A stretch of 64,000 nucleotides of DNA from Brachycybe producta (taxonomy: Eukaryota; Arthropoda; Diplopoda; Playtdesmida; Andrognathidae): the NCBI GenBank assembly GCA_036925085.1, contig JAUPFP010000083.1:62001-126000 (forward strand), given 5' to 3'. This document shows, piece after piece, positions 10,299 through 21,973 of this stretch. The notes beneath the pieces are model-generated. The model ran no database searches. It was not told where the DNA came from and saw nothing but the letters and a program-made list of their open reading frames with translations. Position numbers and translations under genes: made by a program. Positions within the stretch are counted from its first letter, which is position 1. Each line of letters starts with the position of its first letter.

Positions 10299-10594
10299 AA
10301 ACTATGCTACTCATTTCAAAGACACTACATGTTTCCCATGTCATTAGGCTCACCCACTGCCAAAATTTTGATTAGAAAAGTATTGTGTTTTTTTCCTCGC
10401 ATCCTTCCAATATGAAGAAAAGAAAAGAAAAAAAACTTCAAGATCATCAAGATTGAATTTTTCTCTCTCTGAAAGTTTGGTGGTGGGAGCCTAACAATAT
10501 GAGAAGTGTTTAGTGTCCCTTGTATTAATTAGCTTTTCCTTCATTTCAACCAAAAACAAATGTTTATTATCAGACAACGTTATGAGAGTGTCCC

Positions 10595-10711
10595 CTGGAC
10601 TTAAATCCTACAGAAAACTTTTAGGACGTCATTGCAGATTGCCATGATTATACGACATCAATAGAGCTGAAAAGTGCCATTTTAGCTGCTTCTGGACAGA
10701 ATTTTTGTTAA
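10595..10711 (+). pseudogene. Tc1-like transposase C-terminal remnant, right arm
   Basis: The plus-strand frame reads LDLNPTENF, a stop, then DVIADCHDYTTSIELKSAIL and ends at TAA 10709-10711. It is the same C-terminal region as the left arm, inverted. The catalytic E context (NPTEN) is kept, but a stop replaces the usual W. Confidence 0.7.
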
Positions 10712-11022
10712 TTTGTTTATAAATATTGTGTAAAGTATGTAGAAATCAATGTTTTAAGTTATAAAACATTAGGACAATCATATACTTTATTAATTTTAAT
10801 GTTACTGTTGTGTTCAGTATGTGATTTTGTGACAATAATTAATAAAAGTGAAAAGTACATTAGTTTGTTTACAATTATGAAACGGTCATTTTCCAGTTTT
10901 TAATTTTATAAATGTTTACCTTTTTAAGAAAAAAATTTCTGCCCAGCAGAACGTTTATAATATATATGATGCTCTCTTTATGTTGAAAATTTCAGGAAAA
11001 TCTATTGAGTATAGCCCGAGTT

Positions 11023-11205
11023 CAGTGCTGGATTAAGGTGGGTGCTATTGATGCTGCAGCATTAGGCCGATTCCTGAAATAGGCCCAGATGAAAACAGAC
11101 GACGATGTTAAACAGTTTACTTAGTAATTTAACTGCGTTTTTTGCAATATCTTGGGGATTCTTGCACTGCTGCATCAGGCCCAATTTCATCTTACTCCGG
11201 CCCTG
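11023..11205. mobile_element. short hAT MITE, perfect 8-bp TSD
   Basis: The ends are CAGTGCTGGATTAAG and, inverted, CAGGGCCGGAGTAAG. They are flanked by the perfect 8-bp duplication CCCGAGTT (11015-11022 and 11206-11213). The element is 183 bp and non-coding, and it inserted just outside the Tc1-like dimer. Confidence 0.88.
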
Positions 11206-11354
11206 CCCGAGTTATAAACAATTTCTGGGGTGTGTCTATATATATGAAATGCACTGTATAACATCTCAAATTGAGAACATTTCCAGATATACATTTTGAG
11301 TAAATACTTTTCTTGATCCTAGTATAAACCTGCCTTGCGTTGAAAAAATGAATG

Positions 11355-11432
11355 TATAAAAACCCCAGCCAGGACTTGAACCAAGCACCTCTCACTTCTC
11401 TGCCAAAGACATAACCAATTTTGCTACCAATG
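11355..11432 (-). repeat. tRNA-like sequence, probable SINE head
   Basis: On the minus strand, TAGCAAAATTGG fits a pol III A box and GGTTCAAGTCC fits a B box about 40 nt later, followed by TGGCTGGGG. The layout is tRNA-like, but I could not pair a good cloverleaf, so a tRNA-derived SINE or tRNA pseudogene is more likely than a working tRNA. The SINE body and tail were not delimited. Confidence 0.5.
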
Positions 11433-11439
11433 TAAATTG

Positions 11440-12621
11440 TGAGATCAAAGGTGACCTCACTGTAACCCACGTGGGTTAATTTATTCATTTGAACAAAAGT
11501 ATGATGCAATCATGCACGCTTTCCTGGCTGCCAACTTTATGTGTTCAAGGGTTTTGGTGAAATTTGATGATTTTTCACAACCAATTTATGATTTCAATGA
11601 ATTCCTATCTGTTTTACAAAACTTTAGTTATTTCAACAATTTGATGAAATTTTATTACATTATAGAGTCTAATTCATTATATTATTCCTTCCAGTTTCAT
11701 TAATTCATCAGTTTAGAACTTTAGGGAAATTTTGATTTTCTTGTATCAGTTTCAACAATTTGATGATATTTAATATAATTTATTATTTTCCATGCAATTT
11801 CATTAGTTCGCCATTAGTCGCCAGTTTAGGCAAACTCTAGGTTTTGCATCAGTTTGAACAATTTGGCGAAATTACTATGCAATTCATGATTTTCAATGCA
11901 TTTAGCGAAACATCGCTTTTAGAAATAACAAATTAACAAACTGTTCCTATCATCTTTACCATATACATATATAGCATGGTAAAAGTGTTAATTGCATCAT
12001 GCTCTGTAGCATTATAGTAGTCTTGTTTTTTTTTTTGCAATATCAATAATTTTGCATGGTATAAATATATTTGACTTATTTTTGAAAAAGATTCCAAAAG
12101 TTATTTTTCAAGTAAAGCATTCGAAAATATCGAAAAAATATCGATTTTTTTTTGTTAGTTTTATACTGCATATTTGACTGTTTTGCTGCATATTTAAGTA
12201 CATTTATACTGCATATAAAAATCCTAACCCTAATCATTGTTGTTCATAAAAGTGGCTCTTGAACATAAAAGTGTTGAATTAAAATATAAATACACCATTG
12301 ATGGTGATATGAAAAAGTAGGGTTTTTTTTTCCTTCTTCTTTTTTGTATAAAGTTTAAATTGTATCCAGGTTTCTTTAGTGTTGTGTGTGTGTTGTCTTG
12401 TTTGTTGGACCTATGGGGGTAGAAAACTGATAGAAAAGTGTGTTATGTCTGTCTGTGGTATATATTGTCAGTACACAGACACAATTGAAATAGATGGTGT
12501 CATCCATTGAAGTCCTATTTAGGAAATTGTATCATTTCATTCAAAAATAAAAAAAGCATATGCTGTTTCATACTTAATACATACATCAGAAAAAGAAGAA
12601 GAAAAAGTTTTGTGACATGGA
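11440..12621. other. AT-rich DNA, no gene
   Basis: Repeated near-copies of TCAGTTTCAACAATTTGATG and TTTCATTAATTCATCAGTTT (11630-11860) suggest decayed tandem units of about 110 bp. No coding signal. Confidence 0.35.
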
Positions 12622-12643
12622 GGGGGGGGGGGGGGGGGGGGGG
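12622..12643 (+). repeat. poly(G) run of 22
   Basis: Homopolymer G tract of 22. Confidence 0.95.
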
Positions 12644-12895
12644 TTTATATGCAAACGGATGTTTTATCATGGAATTTTCTAATCGAAAAGTTCCATTCAG
12701 AGAAATTGTGATGATGTCTATTATAACAAGGGGATTTTCAGTTGGTTTTGTGTACAGTAGTACACTGTACAACACATAAAAAAAAGCTATAGACCTATAT
12801 TGTCAATATGGAAAAGCAGTTATTCTACAGATTTACTAGTCAAGGTGGAGAACTACCAATTTTGGTATGGTAAATCAACACCTTTACTACAACAC

Positions 12896-13352
12896 TAGGG
12901 TTACCCTACGTCTTCTTTTTCCCGGACATGCCCTTTTTTTTGGCCCTTAAATTTTTTTCTGGGCGGATTTTTTAAAATTCAAGAAAATGTCCGGGTTTTT
13001 GTCTTTTCCTTTCTTTTTTTTTTCCCTACTACTACTACTTTTTTTTAGCAAAATCTACATAAGAAGCATAAACTTAGACATCATAAGTTTCTGTAATTGG
13101 TTTAGTGTAACTATAATAAATTAATAATCCCAATATATTAGGCCTATATACTGTCAGGTAATGTAGAGTGACCACTGGCCAATTAGAAAATTGCCACCAT
13201 GTTTAATCCAACATTTTATACTAATATACAGTTTTGGAAGGAAAGAAAAAAACATGGCAGCAATTTGCTAGTTGGCCACACTGTCCCTTTTAAGCTCTTG
13301 TTTTATTTTTTAGGTGTCCTCTTTTCTTGTGAGCAAAGGTATGGTAACCCTA
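12896..13352. mobile_element. non-autonomous hAT element, perfect 8-bp TSD
   Basis: The termini are TAGGGTTACC and its complement GGTAACCCTA, flanked by the perfect 8-bp repeat TACAACAC (12888-12895 and 13353-13360). The element is 457 bp. Subterminal blocks such as GTCTTCTTTTTCCCGGACAT and GTGTCCTCTTTTCTTGTGAG are weakly inverted. No coding remnant was recognised. The superfamily is inferred from TSD length. Confidence 0.88.
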
Positions 13353-13360
13353 TACAACAC

Positions 13361-14543
13361 TAGCAATAACAAGAATTCAAAAAGTCAGTCTTTGTATTTT
13401 TGTAAACGCATTATTTTAAAAATAATACAATACCCGGTAAAATAATGCTGTACATTTATAATCTACTTTTCATTGTGATTTTCTTCCCAATTTCAAAATA
13501 TGATGATTTCGTTCAACGTCTTTGCTGAGTATTGTAGGAAGAAGTTAAATTATGCAGGAACATGTTTAGGAACACCATTTCATTTCGGTGAGTAATAACC
13601 AGGGACCAGACTAGCCTTTCGGTTAATCGAGTCTCCAGTTGTCGGGGAAACATCGCTGGTGATAATGTTTCTGGCGATTGCCGCTCGGTCTGTGACCTGT
13701 AACAGAATTATGAAAATATCGGATAAAGAAAAATTTCACTGGTTTTGCACATTGAACTCTAATGCAGAATAGTATTTTCTACACATTTGTTAGAAAGGCG
13801 TCAATCTTTAGACCAAATTAGACCTAAGAATTTTTTTTCTTCTCGTTACTCTTTGCTGAAAGTTAGTGCAAAATATCATTAAAAACTTAGACACATTTTT
13901 TGTGGGCAAACTTTTATTAAAACAATAGAACTAAAAGTGATACTTTTAAAAACGTGTATGCTCGTTGCGCTCGCTTATAAAGAAATCTGGGCTTTTTTTG
14001 GATTTCCAGGGCCGTCCCCCCCCCACAGTCTAACGCTTGGTAATATTAATAATAATTAGACAATATGCAGAAATAAATCGATATCGATAGAAAAATCCTC
14101 ACAAAGATATAGGCTTACTACCGATTTAGTGGTTTTATGCATTTTCTCTAGTAATTGTGCATAATAACCGATTTTCCACTTTGGCGGTGTCTTATAGGTA
14201 TCTTCACATAGTAAGAAGAAAGGTTTTAGACATAGGTGGCGCCACCGAAACACTTTAGTTTAAACTTGAGAAAGAAAAGAGATCTTTCAAAAAAAATATT
14301 CTTTATTGTTATATAGTTGCGATTTCACTTTTCGTTTCAATTTTTTTTTTCTCTTCAACTTATTTTTTTCTTCGCTATTTCTGATGTTACCATTTCCAAT
14401 ATTAATGCTTTCATTTGAAGAAAATAAAACGAAAAAAAAAAAAAAAAAGAAGAGGATAAAAGAAATAGGCACACAACACACATAGAAATACATAGACAAA
14501 GTTTAACAAAAAAAAGTGAGGGTGGGATTGAGAATAGAAGGGA
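13361..14543. other. no confident gene; possible micro-exon signals
   Basis: A TTGTAG acceptor, a 50-nt open stretch (13541-13590) and GTGAGT would make a micro-exon, but the evidence is only splice dinucleotides. The rest is AT-rich. Confidence 0.2.
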
Positions 14544-14558
14544 GGGGGGGGGGGGGGG
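14544..14558 (+). repeat. poly(G) run
   Basis: About 15 consecutive G, followed by a short TA run. Confidence 0.9.
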
Positions 14559-14606
14559 TTATATATATATATTTGAACTACTAAAAAAGAAAAATAGAAT
14601 GAGTAT

Positions 14607-15545
14607 TACGGTATGTCTCAAAAACCTACACCCCACAAAATGTTTCCATAGTATATACAACAATGGCACAAGTAGTTCGTTTAAAATGAAATATCTCAGA
14701 AATTATATACTGTATCCGGCATATTTCAAACTTTTACTTGATTTACAAGTTAACAATATATCAGAATGTATAGTTGTACAAAAATTAAACAAGTTTTTAA
14801 AGAATTTTAAAAAAAATGTGATTGAAATTGAAAAACTTGATGTTTAAATTGATTTTTTTTTTCCTTTGCAGAAAAGATCATTTTGCAAACTATTTTTTTT
14901 AATAATTAATATTTTTTTAAGATTATCTATTAATTTAATTTAATTAATAAAAAATATATAGAATATAAAATATAAATATAGATTATTAATAAAAAATAAT
15001 AACATATCAAAATGTAGTTAGAGGTTTTGGATATGTTATTATTTTTATTAATATAACCAACTTAATTAAGGTGGTTTTAAAGTGTAAACGCCTCTCGAAC
15101 TCTTGATTATTCTGTCTTTCAGGTGCAAAATGAAGAGAAGCTAGAAAGGGTAACTCAATCAGGCATGTTCATTTTGAAATCATCAATGAAAATATTTTTG
15201 TGAGTTTGAAAACGACCCAATTTTAAGCAGACGACACTTAGAAGACAATATTTTTTCGATTTTTTTTTTTTGTCAATTTTTTTAAAGATATCAAGTTATA
15301 ATATGAAAATACCTTTGAATGATTGAGAGTTGCTTTTCTAATTTCTACAACACTTGCTAGTTTCTCCTGGAAGACAGAATAAACAAGAGAGTTCGAAAAT
15401 CAACTGTTCATAAACCATCTTGTTTATAAGTTTTAAATGTATAGGTTTTATGGTTTCTGAGATATTCGATTTTAAACACTGTAACTGTACCATTCAAAAT
15501 TTACTTAAATAGTAAACTGGGCCGTTGGTTCTGAGACATGCTGTA
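14607..15545. mobile_element. mariner-type foldback element
   Basis: The ends are TACGGTATGTCTCAAAAACC and, inverted, TACAGCATGTCTCAGAACC. Arms of about 170 bp share AAAATGAAATATCTCAGAAA-type sequence. TACRGYATGTCTCA ends beginning with TA fit the Tc1/mariner (TA target) superfamily. An additional inverted pair (TATTCTGTCTTTCAGG, 15108-15123, and its counterpart near 15370) is nested inside. No transposase was recognised. Confidence 0.65.
14983..15053. repeat. AT-rich hairpin
   Basis: TTAATAAAAAATAATAACAT and its near-perfect complement enclose about 18 nt, giving a stem of about 25 bp within the mariner-type element. Confidence 0.55.
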
Positions 15546-16180
15546 TATAGTAGGCGGAGATATACAATTTTACTTTATATCTAATGGATAAAGAAGCAAA
15601 CTTTCTTGGTTTTCGTTATAATTCTTCTCTGGCCGAGCATCACCAAACCACCTATTGTAAAAAGAAATAACGAAAATAAAAGCAAAACTTACTTAAATCT
15701 TATTCTAAGTCTCTCGTTAATAATAGCTAGTGTTCACTTTATTTCCTTGTCATTGTGTGTGTGCCTTCTAATCACTCGTATTTTTTTTTAGTGAATTGAA
15801 TGCAATCTCGGGAGGACATGTCTTTTTTCTTCTCTTCTCTTTCTATCCACATTTTATCCTCCTTTTTCTACTCTTTTGTATTTAGACTAGAAAGGGATGA
15901 TGTTGATTGTGGAATCTTCATTTGATTATGTGCATGGGGAGCTTTTTTTTTTTTTCTTCTCTCTTTGTATTGTGTCTCCATCTTTCTCGATTATCATCTC
16001 AATACAAAATGGTCGTTTTTGCCAATGTGTACCATCATCATATTGGCATGTCATTTTTATTTGTAACACAAATTTTGGAATGGGGAGGGGATGTGTATAG
16101 TGGATTTTTTTTAAATATGATTTGAAGAATTTTACTTTTGTCAAGGGTTTGATTTTTCTTTTTTAATCTGATGCCTGTTT
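15546..16180. other. no gene seen
   Basis: AT- and T-rich unique sequence; the short frames near 15897-16144 lack recognisable features. Confidence 0.4.
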
Positions 16181-16181
16181 T

Positions 16182-16182
<1 letters not shown>

Positions 16183-16254
<72 letters not shown>

Positions 16255-16266
16255 AGAGAAAGAGAG
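16183..16266. repeat. (GA)n microsatellite
   Basis: About 65 bp of GA repeats plus imperfect AAAGAGAGAAAG. The serine/leucine-rich frame on the other strand is spurious. Confidence 0.95.
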
Positions 16267-16648
16267 TATTCGGTACAATTTATGTGAAAATGTTCATGGA
16301 ACTCTTCTTTGTTTTGCATTTTTAAAAAAAAATGTGTTTTAGAAACTGGAAGAGGAGCTGAATTCCGCATGTTAATATTATTATTGGCCTAAATAAATTT
16401 ATGTTCGGATGAAAAGACCAGATTTATATAGTTTTTGAACATTACCAGACTTGTTTTCAATTTTTGGTTCATAACAATTAATTTTATAATTGATTCATTT
16501 ACTCGTCTAGTTTTGAGAAAATAATAGTTTAAAATTCCATTTATGACTGATTGAATGGAGGCAATATTACCTATACAGCATAGTCAAACTGGGATAACAC
16601 AATCACAAGTTTATTATAGGAACCTAGCATGCTGCACATATTATATAT

Positions 16649-16804
16649 GACGCATCTAATTGGTGTAATTGTTCAGTGTCCATTACACGAAATGAAAGTC
16701 CATTTCGCGAAAATGCACATACAGGGAAGGGACCTGATGAAAAACGCGAAATGGACATAGGCCTACATTTTGTGTAAAGGACAATTACACCAAAGGGATA
16801 CGAC
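16649..16804. mobile_element. foldback MITE, TIR CGCATCCATTTGGTGTAATT (copy 1)
   Basis: CGCATCTAATTGGTGTAATT and its inverted partner AATTACACCAAAGGGATACG enclose a palindromic body with ATTACACGAAATG and CATTTTGTGTAA. The sister copy is at 41817-41961. Non-coding; TSD unclear. Confidence 0.7.
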
Positions 16805-17059
16805 ATTAACAGTGGGAACCCGTATAATACGAAATACACGATCAGTCTGATGCAGTATTCAATTTAACTCAGTACACCTGCAATTAGCTCGAGAGTCACA
16901 TGGCGGGGGAGGGGGAGGTATTTCTCAATCATAAACGATTGTCATTTAGACAAGGGTTTAGATATCATCGTCAAATTGAATTCGTCCTAAAACAGAACTA
17001 TGTGCTGGTAGACAATTCCATAGTCTAAATACAGTAGCCTACATTTGGAAGGGAAGGCC

Positions 17060-17655
17060 AGAAACATGCACCAGTTAGACTCTAGCTTGTATTTCTTTAA
17101 TAATAGCATTGGATGGACCATGTCTACTGACATGTTGGAGGTTTCTAGTAAGAATTCCAAAGAAACAAAAATGCTCTGTTCTCTGGAGCTAGCAAGCTTT
17201 CAAGAAGGTCAATGCTTTGCTCAATTCTGCAATTTGCTAGCTATTCCCACTGAAGTTCATCTATGGCATGATGGGTTACACTGTCAGAATATATCTGTTT
17301 ACCTTTAACAAATCTTACAGCCCAACACTGTACCTTTTCTATTTTGTGTATTCGATTAACTCGAAAAGGATTCCAAATTGCTGGAATATATTTTACGACG
17401 ACGACGAGAGTAAAATTACAGAGCTATTTTACATTTTCTTTACAATATTTCAAAGTCTACTATACGAACCGCCGTCTTTGATTGGGTTTGCTTACTTCTT
17501 TTTTTATATGTTTCTTCCATAAGAAGTCTTCGGAGAAAGTTAAACCAAGATATTTAAAAGTATCCATATTATCCGACAGATTACCTATTAATACATAGAA
17601 TTAGAATAGCATAGACATTCTTTTGTCACAAATCAAATGACTTTTCATAAAAGTA
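17060..17655 (-). pseudogene. LINE reverse-transcriptase C-terminal remnant
   Basis: On the minus strand one frame reads DTFKYLGLTFSEDFLWKKHI (about 17500-17570), matching the FKYLGVTIS.DLSW..HI motif after the RT palm in CR1/L2/Jockey-type LINEs. A second frame (17220-17396) reads AIWNPFRVNRIHKIEKVQCW, then AVRFVKGK and IDELQWE, matching the VWNP....I..LEKVQRRA.RFV thumb-region motif. Between the two are frameshifts and stops. The order and spacing fit one non-LTR retrotransposon ORF2 read from high to low coordinate, missing its endonuclease and catalytic YADD part. The plus-strand 87-aa frame at 17045-17308 is an antisense shadow. Confidence 0.72.
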
Positions 17656-18010
17656 TTGTGTATCAGAATTAAATTTCTATTTGAGACGAGACTTTTGACT
17701 GACTGTGTACAAGTGCCTATGTAAGTTCCATGTGTGATATTTTATGTCATCTAATGAAAATATTGACACCGATTCTTGTTGCGTTTATATGTTAGATAAA
17801 ACGTGAAGAGGGAAGGGGGGGGGTAGAGTTGGAGGGGGAGGGGTTGAAGTAGCTTGACCGAATATTTGCTTTTGGTGCTAGGATATTCGGCTGTGATTAA
17901 AAAAAAGTTAGAAATTGAGGGTTAAGGTGAGGGTGTGGATTCTGCAAGAAGAGGGGGAGTTGTTCCTATATGTTATATATGATATCCTTGTTAGCTTCTC
18001 TATTTGCAAA
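17656..18010. other. unique DNA with G-rich tract, no gene
   Basis: Several G runs at 17811-17850 (see findings); nothing coding. Confidence 0.4.
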
Positions 18011-19437
18011 CATTGGGGCTGGTTATACGGGACTACTTAGGATTGATGTACATATATTTCCTGGAGGTATGTATCTGGGACTTCGCCCATATAATGCCCT
18101 GCTGTGGCAGCACTGCCGCCTGAAGACAGCTTAAATGCTCACACTTCACAATACAAAAAATGGACACGTGTTGTTGTTTATAACGAGGTATACCTGTAAA
18201 CGAAGACACCTGAGTAGAGTCTGAACGTCACATGAGCGCATATCTCCCCTGGTTCCTTCCGTCTACCCCCTCACGCACACTCACAGGCGCGTTGTTGCCC
18301 AGTGAAAGGAAAAAGTTTTTTTCGGTTCTCCTCGAGATTTCTTTCATAGAAGTTCCTCAAGCCAATTTTGCACGTCGTGGCGCCCGACCATATAGTAGAA
18401 GAAGTTACACCATTTGATTTCATACGATGCATACAACGGAAAGTTCGTCTAGGTGGCACGGCACTGCACACGATAGTGGGCGGCTAGCTTAACACTACAT
18501 CGCTTGCATGCGAGTTTCGAGTTTCATTTTCCACATAGTTTAAACTGAAGGGTCAAGGCAAATGAATATGCAATTATGTCTTCTGTCTTTTTACTCAGTC
18601 GCTTCATTTAAATTTAATTTCTATACATTGTCCTTTTGCGACATGTTTATACGGAACTCAAACTAACCAAAACGTTGTATCAACATTTGATAATTCTCCT
18701 AATTTAGCTGAACAGAGATAATGTATGTGGCTATATCAAAGTTTAATGACAAAGAACAGAATATACGTGTAAGTTACGGTGTAACATTAACGAGACCATT
18801 ACCTCCAGAAATTTCTTGTCAAAATATTGTCAAGAATTATTCAACGATTACCAAAACGATTTTTAAAATTTAAAAGAAGTCATTAATATAATTTTAAAAA
18901 AAATTAAAAATCAGTTGACTTCATGTAAATGAACTTTAACAGATAGATGCGCCACCAAACAACAGACATTGGCAACAAAACCCCCCAAAAGTCTACTCTA
19001 CTCTACTCTACTCGAATGCTGATGTGTTGTCACCAGCTCACATTACTTTCATTTCAAAGTACTATGGATTATTGTACTTGAATTATTCCACATGGAAGGT
19101 TGTATTGAGTTGAATATGAATTTGGAATACCTATATTTTATTAAGGAATTCTGGAAATGTGAGGTGACAACCTTTGCCACAAAAATGGGGGGGGGGAAGG
19201 GTTTCGTTTTTGAAATTTAAAAAGGCGTCATGAAAAATCACTTCATTTTTAATTTTTTTTATGGTTTTATTAACTTATTTTAAAATTTAAAAATCGTTTT
19301 GACAATTGTTGGGTAAGTCTTATGTTGAAAAGAAATTTCTGGAGGTAATGCGGTCTCTTTTTTTAGTGTGGCGCTTGCGCATAGGAGAACATACAGTACA
19401 TTGACTCTTAAGTAGTCCCGTATAACCAGCCCCAGTG
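18011..19437. mobile_element. outer inverted-repeat element, TIR TTGGGGCTGGTTATACGGGA
   Basis: The left end CATTGGGGCTGGTTATACGG and the right end CCGTATAACCAGCCCCAGTG are inverted over about 28 bp with few mismatches. The interior includes a GC-richer 400 bp (18100-18500) with no recognised gene and, nested inside, the foldback at 18792-19357. The superfamily was not determined. Confidence 0.6.
18792..19357 (+). mobile_element. long-TIR MITE GAGACCATTACCTCC (copy 1)
   Basis: The ends are GAGACCATTACCTCCAGAAA and, inverted, GAGACCGCATTACCTCCAGA; the arms pair over most of the 566 bp. An inverted full-length copy lies at 33749-34359, sharing GCGCCACCAAACAACAGACA and TGTTGTCACC. A TTAA next to some ends hints at a TTAA target, but the TSD is not clear in either copy. 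Confidence 0.75.
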
Positions 19438-20492
19438 TCACTATACCCATATTTAAGTACTTCTATATATCTATTTTTTGTGTGCTTTTATTCTCTTGTA
19501 TTTTTGAGAGAGTATATGTGGTAAGCAAAAGATGAAACGTCACTCTTTTGTGTCGTGTTTTGTATGTGTCTATCTATCAATGTAATATTGTATGTAACAC
19601 CAATATTTTCCATTTTGCAAAGGACGCATCTTTTCTATATCCAGGCAGTCACTAAAGGCCTATTGAAAATGAAAAAAAAAGCATAAGCATAAGAGAGTAA
19701 TTTCCACAAATGGAGGAATACAATCTTTCATATACTTGTGTGTCCGTATGATGATGGGGTACTAAAGGCATACAAAATAGAAAATAGAATGAGAAGCAGC
19801 AGCTTTTTTTTTTGTCAAAGGCGTAAAATAAAACAGGATATATATTATGAGGATGGTAGGGGAGGAGAAATGGGTGACAACAACAAAATATTGTAAAGGA
19901 AAATAATGTTTTTAGGGTTGGTTTGGACCCGTAATATTCAAATAATTGATTCCTTCTCTATATATGATGAAATATTATTGATCATAAAGATCGAATATTC
20001 GAATTATAATGAATCCGAAATAGAATTGCAAGGAACTATAAGATGATTTACTTGTAGTAAAATTAATTGTTAATTTGTAAAGTCTATAGAAGTGAGTTTT
20101 CGAAAAAAAATAATTTAAAGATTGTTGGGAAGAAAATGAATGAAGGAATCAAGAACATTGGATGTGCAATAATGGCTTGTCTTTCAAAATGAATTTTCTA
20201 TAGCAGCTTCAAAAGATAACAAATTTAATGTTTTTTTTTTTTCTTTAATGAAGTTGCATTTTAATTTTCAATGATTGCTCGCTTTCGAAGCAGCCCAGAG
20301 GGCCTGTGGCATAGGGGCAAATTAGTCTTAAACTTGCAGACTGTCTTAATACATGGCCATGAAATTTGTTAATATATTAGTTCAAGAGACTAGAGGTTAA
20401 CAGTGTGTATTTCATGTCAACGTGAGATTTAGAAGAGATTTAAAAGGTTGTTAAAAAGTAGAAGAGTAAAGTAATTGCATAAAGATGTGTTA
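19438..20492. other. no gene seen
   Basis: AT-rich unique sequence. Coding signals and repeats were not found. Confidence 0.4.
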
Positions 20493-20865
20493 TGAACTCT
20501 AAAAGCTCTAAAAATGCCTCAGGAGTGCTCCACTGTTCCCAGAAGTTCCAAAAAGCTTGGAATAGCACAAGGATGCAAGAATTTTTAGAATTCGAAAAAA
20601 ATGGGTCAAAAACCAAGGCTATAGGAGTTGGATTTTTTTTCAAAAACCGGCCAAAAGTTGAAAAAATATTTAAATGCTCTAAAAGTTCTAAAAATGACCC
20701 AGGGGCACTCAACTAGTCCTAGCAATCCCGAAAAGTTTGGAAAAGAACAAGGATTCAAGAATTTTTAAAATTCGAAAACATTGGTGAAAAGCCAAGTGTA
20801 TAGAGTTGCCTTTTCTTCAAAAAATAACCACCAAAAGTCAAAAAATATTTAAAGGCTCTAAAAAA
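20493..20865 (+). repeat. two tandem ~179-bp satellite units
   Basis: Units at 20493-20671 and 20672-20850 plus the start of a third at 20851. They share CTCTAAAAGCTCTAAAAATG and AGCACAAGGATGCAAGAATT with the lone unit at 7935. The short ORFs over both strands derive from this repeat. Confidence 0.8.
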
Positions 20866-21898
20866 ACAACGCCACTTTGTTTCTGTTGTGTTAAAAATTT
20901 GTTGTGGGTTTGTCTTGAGGACTGCTGACAGTTGTTTCAGTTTCGTTTTGTTTTCAAACTCTGCTTTTTCCGACATATTTGTTGTGTTTTTGTCTGGAAC
21001 TCATTTTGCACTTTTGTCAGCTTGATGTGGACCCGGCTTAAGAGAGTCTCACTTGAAACATAACAAAAACACGTCATTAAATATAAGCAACTTTATGAAA
21101 GAAGTAATTATCTAATCTGTGTTTTAATGTTGGGGGTTTTGAACCTTCTTATAACTTGTCACTCATTTCTAATTAAGATGTTCTATTCTTTGTGTTTTTC
21201 TTTGATGAAAATTGTTTCTTGATTTTTTTTATAATACAGTAGTATAAGATACAATACATTTATTACAAAGATATTTATATTTTTATGAAATATGTAATCT
21301 TTCATTTGTTTTATCGGGTGTTTTTTTTTTCCCTTTTTTCCTCCGACATTTGTATAGAAATAGCAGATGGTATTATATTATAATAATTCATAACCCGTTG
21401 TTATCTCTTTTAATAGAGTTACTGAATGCAAAAATTTATAGTAATTTCCTTCGTGTTACACTTTCCTGTCGAAAAAGATATTACAAGACCAACCGGAAAG
21501 GCCATTTCATCCACTTAACTCTATCATCATTATCATTATTATTATTATATTGTCTGTTTTGCTGTATTACTTGTAGTACCATTTTGAGCTCACTTGTATA
21601 TTGAGATATCTACATTGTATACATGTATAGTATATGTTTAATACTATACATGTTCGTGCATTGCGGGGAAAGTATAGATCAAAAGCGGCCCTCAATATGA
21701 CACACCTCTTTCTGGCTGCTCTTTCAATAGGAATACGAACATTTAAAAAAAATCAATCTAAATTTAATTGAAATTTGTATTGGGGGTCAAATACTTTTAT
21801 TTGGATAATGTAAACATACAATAATTATGGTTCCTACAAAAAAAATTGTTTTTGACTTGAGGTTTTCTATTTTGGAATCTTGTTAATATATCAAAAAT
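20866..21898. other. no gene; possible decayed MITE end at ~21015-21042
   Basis: TTGTCAGCTTGATGTGGACC near 21015, followed by CGGCTTAA, closely matches TTGTCAGCTTGATGTGGATC near 27716, followed by GCGCCTAA. This looks like a shared element end flanked by TTAA-like sequence; the opposite ends were not found. Confidence 0.35.
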
Positions 21899-21902
21899 AA
21901 TA

Positions 21903-21971
<69 letters not shown>
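21899..21971. repeat. (TA)n microsatellite
   Basis: About 73 bp of TA repeats with one GTA interruption. Confidence 0.95.

Positions 21972-21973
<2 letters not shown>

Larger units (their letters stand above)
9690..11010. mobile_element. inverted dimer of Tc1-like transposon halves
   Basis: Two arms (about 9690-10090 and 10590-11010) are imperfect inverted copies. They share TTTCTGCCCAGCAGAA, ACTGGAAAATGACC, GTTACTGTTGTGTTCAG and GCTCTCTTTATG. Each arm carries the C-terminal end of a Tc1-type transposase reading outward from the centre. The centre (10090-10590) is present once. This is either one element rearranged into a palindrome or two head-to-head insertions. Confidence 0.65.

Noticed and set aside
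11355..11432. Functional tRNA gene
   Set aside because: A and B box-like motifs are present, but a cloverleaf with a sensible anticodon stem could not be drawn by eye.
15108..15170. CTTTCAG/GTGCAAAATGAAG...GGGTAACT as an exon
   Set aside because: The sequence is part of an inverted repeat inside the mariner-type foldback.
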